63,313 nt of DNA, taken from assembly GCF_018613655.1 (NCBI RefSeq), contig NZ_JAGGPW010000007.1, forward strand, positions 1 to 63,313. The letters run 5' to 3'. A model generated the notes under the pieces. The model did not search any database. It worked only from the letters and a program-made list of their open reading frames with translations, and was not told the origin of the DNA. Source of the DNA: Planococcus sp. ISL-109. Lineage in GTDB: Bacteria > Bacillota > Bacilli > Bacillales_A > Planococcaceae. Position 1 is the stretch's first letter; the number at the start of each line of letters is the position of its first letter. Shown one piece after another: positions 44,523-51,818 of this stretch. A program made the translations under genes and the position numbers.

Positions 44523-47459
44523 ATGTCGATAAACATCAACGGCGCGTCTTATGAATTTAAAGAAGGCCAAACTATTTTGCAAGTGATCAACGAGCAAAAG
44601 ATTTTGCATCCGCAAATTTGCTACATGCCGGAAGTCGACCCGATTGAAACTTGCGATACGTGCATCATGGAAGTGAACGGCGAGCTGAAGCGTGCTTGTT
44701 CGACAAAAGCGGTCGGCGGCATGGATGTCCAGCTTGCTTCCCCGCGTGCAAAAGAAGCGCAGACTGAAGCGATGGACCGGATTTTGGAAAACCACCTGCT
44801 TTACTGTACGGTATGCGACAACAATAACGGAAACTGCAAAGTACATAATACCGTCGATATGATGGAAATCGAACATCAGAAATACCCGTTCGAACCGAAG
44901 TGTTCTGTTGACGAAGTCGATTTGACCAACCCGTTCTACCGCTACGACCCGAACCAATGCATCGCTTGCGGGCAATGCGTGGAAGTGTGCCAGAATCTCC
45001 AAGTCAACGAAACATTGACGATGGATTGGAACCGCGACCGCCCGATCGTACTATGGGACGGCGGCGCAAAAATCAACGATTCGTCTTGCGTCAGCTGTGG
45101 CCAATGTGTCACTGCTTGCCCGTGCAACGCTTTGATGGAAACATCGATGATCGGTGAAGCCGGCTTCATGACTAAGATTCCGGAACCGGTCATGACACCG
45201 CTGATCGATTTGGTGAAAGATGTAGAACCTGGATACAGCGGCATCTTAGCGATTTCCGATGCAGAAGCGAAAATGCGCGAAACGCGCACGAAAAAAACAA
45301 AAACCGTCTGTACCTTCTGCGGAGTCGGCTGCTCATTTGAAGTTTGGACGAAAGATCGCAAAATCCTTAAAATCCAGCCAGTATCCGAAGCGCCGGCCAA
45401 CCAGATTTCCACTTGTGTAAAAGGCAAATTCGGCTGGGACTTCGTCAATAGCGAAGAACGCATCACAGCGCCGATGATCCGAAAAGGCGACGAGTTTGTC
45501 GAAGCGACGTGGGAAGAAGCGCTGGATCTTGTCGCATCAAAATTTAAAGGTATCAAGGAAAGCCATGGCAAAGATTCAATCGGCGTCATCTCTTCTTCGA
45601 AAATCACCAATGAAGACAATTACGTCATCCAGAAATTGACGCGCCAAGTGTTTGAATCGAATAACGTAGACAATTGCTCGCGTTATTGCCAATCTCCTGC
45701 AACCGACGGATTGTTCCGTACGGTCGGCATGGGCGGCGATGCTGGAACAATCAAAGATATCGCAAGCGCCGGCCTCGTCATCATTGTCGGTGCAAACCCT
45801 GCTGAAGGGCATCCAGTACTGGCGACACGCGTTAAACGGGCGCATAAACTGCACGAACAAAAATTGGTTGTTGCAGACATGCGCAAAAACGAAATGGCCG
45901 AACGCTCGGATATCTTCATCACCCCTAAACAAGGGACGGACCAAGTATGGCTGATGGCTGTTACGAAATACATGATCGACAACGGCTGGCACGATCAGCG
46001 CTTTATCGATGAAAACGTCAATCATTTCGGCGAATTCACAGAAGTGCTCGACCAATACACATTGGAATACGCTGAACAGCAGACCGGCATTTCAAGAGAA
46101 CAATTGATCAACATTGCCGAATTGATCCGCGACGCTGACGGCACGTGCATCCTCTGGGGAATGGGCGTTACGCAAAACACTGGCGGCTCGGATACGTCCG
46201 CTGCCATCTCCAACTTGTTGCTCGCGACTGGCAACTACCGCCGTCCAGGGGCTGGCGCTTATCCGCTCCGCGGCCATAATAATGTACAGGGTGCATGCGA
46301 TATGGGCTCGCTTCCTGGCTGGCTGCCTGGCTACCAGCACGTTAGCGACGACAACGCCCGCTTGAAGTTCGAAACGGCGTACGGCGTAAAAATCGATGAA
46401 CAACCTGGTATGGACAACATTCAAATGTTGCAGGCTGTCGAACAAGGCATCATGAAAGCAATGTATGTAGTCGGTGAAGATATGGCGCTTGTCGATTCAA
46501 ACGCCAACCATGTAGACGAAGTTCTTTCAAAACTGGACTTCTTCGTCGTACAGGATATTTTCTTCTCTCGTACAGCACGCTACGCGGATGTCATTTTACC
46601 TGCCGCTCCATCATTGGAAAAAGACGGCACATTCACAAATACAGAAAGACGCGTTCAGCGCCTTTACCAAGCGTTGCCTGAACTTGGCCAATCCAAAGCG
46701 GACTGGTGGATTGTCCAGGAAATCGCCAACCGACTCGGCGCTGGCTGGAATTACAGCCACCCAAGTGAAATTTTTGCGGAAATGGCCAGTTTATCACCGT
46801 TGTTCAGCCAAGCGGATTACGCTTCCATGGAAGGCTGGAACAGCTTCCTGTGGGGCAGCCTGGATGGTGCAAGTACTCCCCTTCTTTATGTGGACGGCTT
46901 CAACTTCCCTGACAAGAAAGCGCGTTTTGCTTTGTCCGACTGGGTTGAGCCGGTTGTCTTCCCAGAAGAGTATGATTTGCACATCAATAACGGACGCTTG
47001 CTGGAACATTTCCACGAAGGCAACATGACAGATAAATCTGCCGGCATCCTATCGAAACTGCCTGAAACGTTTGTCGAGGTGTCACCTGAACTGGCCACTG
47101 AGCGCGGACTGAAAGACGGTTCGACTGTCCGTCTGGTTTCTCCATACGGTGCCTTGAAACTGCCGGTCATCGTCACTGGCCGCGTCAAAGGCAACGAATT
47201 GTTCTTGCCGATGAACTCAGTCAAGAAAGAGACGGCGATCAACTTCCTGACTGGACCGGCTGTCGATCAGCGCACCAATACTCCTGCATACAAGCAGACG
47301 AAAGTTCGGATGGAAGTCTTGAAAGAACATGGCAAACGGCCTTTGCCACGATCGAACCCGCGCGACAAAAAACGCAATCCCCAGCCCGGTATCGAAGTCG
47401 AACGGAAATGGGCGCGTGAAGGCTATGTGCATTTGACCGATCAAAAGATAGAAAGGTGA
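44523..47459 (+). CDS. fdhA: Formate dehydrogenase alpha subunit (molybdopterin, multi-FeS)
   Basis: 978 residues from ATG 44523, with GAAGGAGG. Domains in order: a [2Fe-2S] NuoG-like domain (CYMPEVDPIETCDTC, about 36-50), a His/Cys [4Fe-4S] region with CTVCDNNNGNC, a two-cluster ferredoxin domain (CIACGQCVEVC and CVSCGQCVTAC, about 145-205), the molybdopterin oxidoreductase core with CTFCGVGCSFE near 265 and Mo ligand Cys389 in NCSRYCQSPATDG (Cys where other enzymes have selenocysteine), and a C-terminal dinucleotide-binding domain. This is the long cytoplasmic NAD(P)-linked type. The gene is followed after 6 bases by its DUF1641 partner. Confidence 0.96.
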   Translation: MSININGASYEFKEGQTILQVINEQKILHPQICYMPEVDPIETCDTCIMEVNGELKRACSTKAVGGMDVQLASPRAKEAQTEAMDRILENHLLYCTVCDNNNGNCKVHNTVDMMEIEHQKYPFEPKCSVDEVDLTNPFYRYDPNQCIACGQCVEVCQNLQVNETLTMDWNRDRPIVLWDGGAKINDSSCVSCGQCVTACPCNALMETSMIGEAGFMTKIPEPVMTPLIDLVKDVEPGYSGILAISDAEAKMRETRTKKTKTVCTFCGVGCSFEVWTKDRKILKIQPVSEAPANQISTCVKGKFGWDFVNSEERITAPMIRKGDEFVEATWEEALDLVASKFKGIKESHGKDSIGVISSSKITNEDNYVIQKLTRQVFESNNVDNCSRYCQSPATDGLFRTVGMGGDAGTIKDIASAGLVIIVGANPAEGHPVLATRVKRAHKLHEQKLVVADMRKNEMAERSDIFITPKQGTDQVWLMAVTKYMIDNGWHDQRFIDENVNHFGEFTEVLDQYTLEYAEQQTGISREQLINIAELIRDADGTCILWGMGVTQNTGGSDTSAAISNLLLATGNYRRPGAGAYPLRGHNNVQGACDMGSLPGWLPGYQHVSDDNARLKFETAYGVKIDEQPGMDNIQMLQAVEQGIMKAMYVVGEDMALVDSNANHVDEVLSKLDFFVVQDIFFSRTARYADVILPAAPSLEKDGTFTNTERRVQRLYQALPELGQSKADWWIVQEIANRLGAGWNYSHPSEIFAEMASLSPLFSQADYASMEGWNSFLWGSLDGASTPLLYVDGFNFPDKKARFALSDWVEPVVFPEEYDLHINNGRLLEHFHEGNMTDKSAGILSKLPETFVEVSPELATERGLKDGSTVRLVSPYGALKLPVIVTGRVKGNELFLPMNSVKKETAINFLTGPAVDQRTNTPAYKQTKVRMEVLKEHGKRPLPRSNPRDKKRNPQPGIEVERKWAREGYVHLTDQKIER

Positions 47460-47465
47460 TGTCCT

Positions 47466-47948
47466 ATGGCGAGTCCGATTACTCACTTGAAGAAAAAACA
47501 GCTGAGTCCAGATGAAATCCGGCACAACAAGCTGAAAGAGCTTGAAGCCCTGCTGGCAGAACAAGATGAGGCACTCAATAAATTATTGCAAATCACCGGG
47601 GATCTGAACGACGCCGGCATACTTGACGCCGCACTCGCGATGGTCAAAGCCAAAGAAGGCATCGCTGAAATTGTCGTGCACCAGGCAACGCGGGAACCCG
47701 TCACCAACCTCATCAATAATATGATGAGTGCTGCTGGCGCCCTTACTGCCATCGACCCCGCTACGACAGAAAAACTGACTGCAAGCGTCGCTAACGGCTT
47801 GAAAGAAGCAGAAGCGGAACGCACAAGCGAGAAGAAAGTCGGGATTTTCCAGTTGATGAAATCGCTGAAGGATCCGGACATCAACCGCTCCATCAAGTTC
47901 GGCCTGAATTTCCTGAAAGGCATGGGGAAAAGCTTAGGCAATAAATAA
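47466..47948 (+). CDS. DUF1641 protein, formate dehydrogenase partner
   Basis: 160 residues, mostly helical: KLKELEALLAEQDEALNKLL, NDAGILDAALAMVKAKEGIA and a C-terminal RSIKFGLNFLKGMGKSLGN. DUF1641 proteins are regularly encoded directly after this type of fdhA (as in B. subtilis yrhE-yrhD and yjgC-yjgD). Its ATG follows the fdhA stop by 6 bases, next to AGAAAGGTGA. It is likely a structural or electron-transfer partner, but its biochemical role is unproven. Confidence 0.9.
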   Translation: MASPITHLKKKQLSPDEIRHNKLKELEALLAEQDEALNKLLQITGDLNDAGILDAALAMVKAKEGIAEIVVHQATREPVTNLINNMMSAAGALTAIDPATTEKLTASVANGLKEAEAERTSEKKVGIFQLMKSLKDPDINRSIKFGLNFLKGMGKSLGNK

Positions 47949-48019
47949 CCCCCTATATTATAGAAGGAACTCGTTTTTCTTAGGGTTTTTGACAGCCCCA
48001 AAACTTGATTGAGCGCATG

Positions 48020-48065
48020 CAAAAAGAAGGACATCCGGCTTCGGCCGGATGTCCTTCTTTTTGCT
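48020..48065. terminator. Bidirectional intrinsic terminator with UUCG loop
   Basis: GCAAAAAGAAGGACATCCGG and CCGGATGTCCTTCTTTTTGC pair around a CTTCGG tetraloop. It closes the fdhA operon. Confidence 0.92.
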
Positions 48066-48224
48066 GTTAACTGGCTTGTCCATCCATGGATTTCGCCAAT
48101 CTATGTTTTTGGGGTGAAGAAGGACAAGTTCGAGAACGACTCGTGCCATCAAATAGAGTCCCCTCTGCCATCTGGAGAGCCACTCTGTTTCCACGCCACT
48201 ATAGAAGACCTGTATTTGAATGAA
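48066..48224. other. Non-coding stretch with a motif shared with 56.98 kb
   Basis: It contains GAAGAAGGACAAGTTCGAGA and ACGACTCGTGCCATC at about 48116-48151. The sequence at 56977-57010 (GAAGAAATACAAGCTCGAGA, ACCGCTCGTGCCAAA) is similar. No gene is visible. Confidence 0.5.
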
Positions 48225-48460
48225 AAAATCACGTTGATAAATTGCTGGTGAAACCGCATTCGGAATATACATTTATCCCGATTCAATCCCTATGTACCGC
48301 TCAATTATCGCTACTTGATTTTCCTGATAAACATAAAGCAGCCACCTTCGAAATCGGTTGATTTCATTGAAGGTGGCTGCTCTTTTAATACAGGTTTGTT
48401 GTATCAGTGGAATTGTGTTTGTCACAGGGATGCATTTTAAAAGATACTGGAAGAAGAATT
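48225..48460 (+). repeat. Dispersed intergenic element, copy B (about 235 bp)
   Basis: The reference copy: AATTGCTGGTGAAACCGCAT, CATTTATCCCGATTCAATCC, CTATGTACCGCTCAATTATC, ATAAACATAAAG, hairpin GCAGCCACCTTCGAAATC..GATTTCATTGAAGGTGGCTGC, then TTTAATACAGGTTTGTTGTA and GAATTGTGTTTGTCACAGGG. Copy A (4981-5200) is its inverted relative. Confidence 0.8.
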
Positions 48461-48474
48461 CGGGATAGTGCTGC

Positions 48475-48518
48475 ATAGATGAAAAACCTCTTCAAAAATG
48501 AAGAGGTTTTTCATCTAT
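48475..48518 (-). terminator. Intrinsic terminator of the DedA operon
   Basis: ATAGATGAAAAACCTCTTC and GAAGAGGTTTTTCATCTAT pair; the stem overlaps the DedA stop codon. Confidence 0.82.
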
Positions 48519-49107
48519 GCTCATTTTTCCGGCGTTTCCATATTGAGTAGACGGTAAACAAGATGGCAAGAAGCAGGCCTGTACCGTAGAACTCCATTTT
48601 ATATTCATCAAAAAGCTCCAGAAAGCGGTCGTAATTGCCATTCAGATAATCCCCTAAGTACAAAATCGCAAAGCACCACGGCAATATCCCTGCAAAAGTA
48701 AGGAGCAGGTATTTCAGCAAACCTACCCCGCTGATGCCCGCCATGTAGGAAATGTAATTCCCTATCCCGAATGGCCGCGATAAAGCGATGCTCCATATGC
48801 CGTACCGATTAAAGATGCGGCTCGCCTTGTCCAGCCCCTTGCGGATGTTCGGCCGTATAAGATGCTCGAGTTTATTGCCGATAAAATATGGAATCAGGCT
48901 GGCGAGGCTATAGATCACAGCCATTATGGCAGCGATTCCCGCCATGCCGGCAAAAGACATGTTAAGAAGTCCGCCGTAGGCCAGTACAACAACGATGCCA
49001 GGAAACGGCACGGAAGCCCCTTCCAAAAAAATTGCCGTAAATAAACCGAAAAGCCCCAATTCTCCCAAGAACCCGAAAATCCGTTCGATCATCAGCTGAA
49101 TATCCAT
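48511..49107 (-). CDS. DedA family membrane protein
   Basis: 198 residues. DedA/VTT pattern: FLEGASVPFPGIVVVLAYGG (first re-entrant region), LIPYFIGNKLE, RYGIWSIALSRPFGIGNYIS (conserved Arg-Pro) and GILPWCFAILYLGDYLNG. About four to five hydrophobic segments are visible, ending in a basic tail. DedA proteins flip or move lipids and act in envelope homeostasis; some carry phosphatidylethanolamine or undecaprenyl phosphate. It starts 6 bases after the glycosyltransferase stop, so it is the last gene of a three-gene operon. Confidence 0.93.
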   Translation of the reverse strand: MDIQLMIERIFGFLGELGLFGLFTAIFLEGASVPFPGIVVVLAYGGLLNMSFAGMAGIAAIMAVIYSLASLIPYFIGNKLEHLIRPNIRKGLDKASRIFNRYGIWSIALSRPFGIGNYISYMAGISGVGLLKYLLLTFAGILPWCFAILYLGDYLNGNYDRFLELFDEYKMEFYGTGLLLAILFTVYSIWKRRKNEHR

Positions 49108-49112
49108 TCCGC

Positions 49113-50234
49113 TCAGCCCCGCTCCAGCATGGTTGCGATTGCACGGTACAATTCATCCGAATTCTTCAATTCAAGCCCGTCCACATAACGGCTTTCTGCA
49201 CTTTGATAGCGCTGGATTTTTTCTTTATCCCCAAGCACACGGCAGGTGAATTCGAGCGCATCTGCCCCTTCAGGAACAATGAATGCCAGGCCCATATCGT
49301 TCAGCAAGCGCAGGTTGATTTGTTCCTGCCCAGGCAATGCACCGGACAGAAAAATCGGAATTTGTTTGCGCAAGGCTTCCGACACCGTCACCCCGCCGGG
49401 TTTAGAGATGATCGCATCCGCCCATTCGTAAAGTTCGTTCATTTCTTTCTTGGATGAAATATATGGATAGGCTTCGGCAAAATCGCCTTCGAGTTGCATG
49501 ACATCGTCATATAGTTCTTCATTCGCGCCGCACAGCACCTTAACACGGCAATCCAATTTTTCTTGTCCGCTATCAAGCATCTGTGACATATTCCCGAGAC
49601 CGATGCTGCCTCCTGACATTAAAATTCGAAAGGGCGGCGTTGCGATTTCTTTGTCCGCTTTCCTAGCGGATTCGAATTGTCTGCTGATGGGAATACCAGA
49701 GATGAATATGTTGCTTAGATCAATGCTGTACTTGGACGAAAGTTCATTTTTTATCGCCTGGCTTGGAACAAAATGATAGTCGATGTGACTGCATCCCCAG
49801 ATATCGTTTATGAAAAAGTCCGTATAAATATTGAGCGCCGGTATATCGCAGCTGCCTGTCTCTTTTAAGCGGTTGATGAAAAAAGACGGAAAACCGTGGG
49901 TGCAGATGATCAGATCCGGCTTTTCGATTGCGAGAATCTCTTGCACCTTTTTCATGAATAGGGCTTCATAAGCTTTATGGGGCCGTTCACCCTTACTGCG
50001 GTAAGCGAATTTCCGGTATGTCCAGGCGTAGGTTTCTGGAAAATGCCGAATCCATTGCAGATAGGCTTTCACGATGCCGCCTTCCACCATCCTGTTCCAT
50101 TCGCTGAGAATATCCAATTTTTCGCATTCGATGTCCCCGGAGTTTGCATAGATACTTTCGCAAATCGCATCCGCTACTTGATGATGCCCCGAAGGCATGC
50201 TTTTGAGCAAAGGAAATACCAGGACCTTCTTCAT
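49113..50234 (-). CDS. MGDG synthase-type glycosyltransferase (glycolipid synthesis)
   Basis: 373 residues from ATG 50234, next to GGAGGCG and overlapping the stop of the upstream gene by four bases. The acceptor half opens with KKVLVFPLLKSMPSGHHQVA, the MGDG_synth hallmark, followed by DLIICTHGFPSFFINRLKE. The sugar-nucleotide half holds FRILMSGGSIGLGNMSQML and AIISKPGGVTVSEALRKQIP, the UDP-sugar site of the GT28 family. Such enzymes move glucose or galactose onto diacylglycerol; Bacillales relatives are UgtP. The neighbouring papain-like protein and DedA make a lipid-related operon likely. Confidence 0.92.
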   Translation of the reverse strand: MKKVLVFPLLKSMPSGHHQVADAICESIYANSGDIECEKLDILSEWNRMVEGGIVKAYLQWIRHFPETYAWTYRKFAYRSKGERPHKAYEALFMKKVQEILAIEKPDLIICTHGFPSFFINRLKETGSCDIPALNIYTDFFINDIWGCSHIDYHFVPSQAIKNELSSKYSIDLSNIFISGIPISRQFESARKADKEIATPPFRILMSGGSIGLGNMSQMLDSGQEKLDCRVKVLCGANEELYDDVMQLEGDFAEAYPYISSKKEMNELYEWADAIISKPGGVTVSEALRKQIPIFLSGALPGQEQINLRLLNDMGLAFIVPEGADALEFTCRVLGDKEKIQRYQSAESRYVDGLELKNSDELYRAIATMLERG

Positions 50235-50803
50235 TTCATCGCCTCCAGCACAAGCTCTGCTTGCACACAATCACTGGCCGGGCTGAGAAAAGGATAGTCC
50301 TGCACATCCCCGCGATGAATCATCGTACTGCCGGAGGCGAACAGATCACGCGGCGTCACAAGAGCCGGCGGTTTGTCCGCTACCCAAATATTTCCGGCCG
50401 CCAAAGCTTCAGCAACGAATTGCGAGCAGAAATAAGCATCTTTCCGCTTGGAATGATAATTCAATACCACCGCAAACAAACCGCTGAAATTGTATTTGAA
50501 CAGCGCCTGCTCCCGCTCCATCTTTTGTACGTATCCCCAAATTTTGTCATAGCTATCCTCAGACAACTCCAATTTATAAACCTCACAGTCGGCCTGCTGG
50601 AAAAGATTGTCCCTGACATCTTCTTTCACAAATCCGCTAAATGCATTTCCCGCTTGTTTCCGCCCAAAACTAAAACTGTACATTTGGCTCAAATTCTTTG
50701 AAAAAGAAAGCGATACATGGCTGAATGGATATCTTGTATAACTCTTGATCAATTTAGCCCAGCTTGTTTTCGTATCGGTAAACACAATGTATACTTCCAT
50801 CAT
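50231..50803 (-). CDS. Permuted papain-like (NlpC/P60, YiiX-type) protein
   Basis: 190 residues from ATG 50803 (50800 and an upstream ATG 50833 are alternatives). The N-terminus EVYIVFTDTKTSWAKLIKSY then TRYPFSHVSLSFSKN carries the His, and the later KDAYFCSQFVAEALAAG carries the Cys. That His-before-Cys order is the permuted NlpC/P60 arrangement of the YiiX/LRAT group, whose members act as acyltransferases or thioesterases on lipids or proteins. It is translationally coupled to the glycosyltransferase, so a lipid-linked substrate is plausible. Confidence 0.75.
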   Translation of the reverse strand: MMEVYIVFTDTKTSWAKLIKSYTRYPFSHVSLSFSKNLSQMYSFSFGRKQAGNAFSGFVKEDVRDNLFQQADCEVYKLELSEDSYDKIWGYVQKMEREQALFKYNFSGLFAVVLNYHSKRKDAYFCSQFVAEALAAGNIWVADKPPALVTPRDLFASGSTMIHRGDVQDYPFLSPASDCVQAELVLEAMK

Positions 50804-50833
50804 CTCATCTCCTTGGCATACAGTCCGCATCAT

Positions 50834-51157
50834 TCGATATCCCTTTAAGCCAAGTTAATCTTTCTCTCTAAAACTTCACATCTGGCGCCAGTCCATTTCC
50901 ATCTGAGACCAGCGGCTTGGAATAGCTCAGGGCTTTGCTTTTCTTTGTTACACTAAGAATATAAAGGCGGGAAGTTCCACAAGATTTCGTAATTTTCCGT
51001 TAGTTTATCTTCTAATTATAGTCTATAGGACTTAAAAAAAGAATCAACAATGCCAAGGAGATTTTATTCATATGGAATAAGGATAAAACAGGACATTGCC
51101 GAGCAAAAGTGGAATTCTACACTACACACAAAAACAGAGGACAGGAGCTGATGGAAT
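50834..51157. other. Intergenic region between divergent genes
   Basis: 324 bases. It must hold promoters for the papain-like operon and for the methyltransferase. The AT-rich part around 51000-51030 (TTATAGTCTATAGG) is the best promoter candidate for the latter. I see no gene or repeat here. Confidence 0.5.
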
Positions 51158-51751
51158 ATGCCTGGATGGCTTCCCCATATATATGACGTGGCCATGAAGC
51201 CGCTGGAAAAAACGCGTTTCGAAAAAATCCGCGCCAATCTTGTCCGCAAAGCGCAAGGGCATGTGTTGGAAATCGGTTTTGGAACGGGCGCGAACTTCCG
51301 CTATTACAAGAATGCCGAACGGGTCGATGCCATCGAACCGAATCCTGCTATGAGTAAGCATGCAGTGAAACGCATCAAAAAATCTAAAACGCCTATTTAT
51401 ACTTATCAAGCGATAGCAGAAGAGCTGCCGTTTGCCGATAACAGCTTCGATACAGTGGTCGCGACATTGGTATTTTGTACGATACCTGAACCAGCCAAGG
51501 CACTCGAAGAAATTCGCAGGACCAGTAAACGGGGCGCACAGATCCTGTTGTTTGAACACGTCAAAATGGAACAACAAATGACGGGAAAAACCCAGGAAGC
51601 ATTGACGCCGGTGTGGAAAAAACTTTGCGATGGCTGCCATTTGAACCGGGATACCTTGGAGCTCGTCAAACGTTCGGGCTTGGAAGTACAGAAGGTAAAC
51701 TCTTATTACGGCGGGCTTTTTCTGACCATCGAATGCCGCAACCCCCAGTGA
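51158..51751 (+). CDS. Class I SAM-dependent methyltransferase
   Basis: 197 residues with motif I GHVLEIGFGTGANFRYYKN, the acidic loop DAIEPNPAM, motif post-I YQAIAEELPFADNSFDTVVA, and motif FEHVKMEQQ. The N-terminus (PGWLPHIYDVAMKPLEKTRF) and the Cys-rich DGCHLNRDT resemble METTL7-like and phospholipid N-methyltransferases. A lipid or small hydrophobic acceptor is therefore likely. It is a single gene, with a terminator shared with the ABC exporter. Confidence 0.9.
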   Translation: MPGWLPHIYDVAMKPLEKTRFEKIRANLVRKAQGHVLEIGFGTGANFRYYKNAERVDAIEPNPAMSKHAVKRIKKSKTPIYTYQAIAEELPFADNSFDTVVATLVFCTIPEPAKALEEIRRTSKRGAQILLFEHVKMEQQMTGKTQEALTPVWKKLCDGCHLNRDTLELVKRSGLEVQKVNSYYGGLFLTIECRNPQ

Positions 51752-51771
51752 ATACAGCTTTGCAAAACAAC

Positions 51772-51815
51772 CGAAAAAAGGCCCACCGCGCATAGTTGCA
51801 CGGTGGGTCTTTTCG
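51772..51815. terminator. Bidirectional intrinsic terminator
   Basis: CGAAAAAAGGCCCACCG and CGGTGGGTCTTTTCG pair around GCATAGTTGCA. It separates the methyltransferase from the convergent ABC exporter gene. Confidence 0.85.
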
Positions 51816-51818
51816 TTT

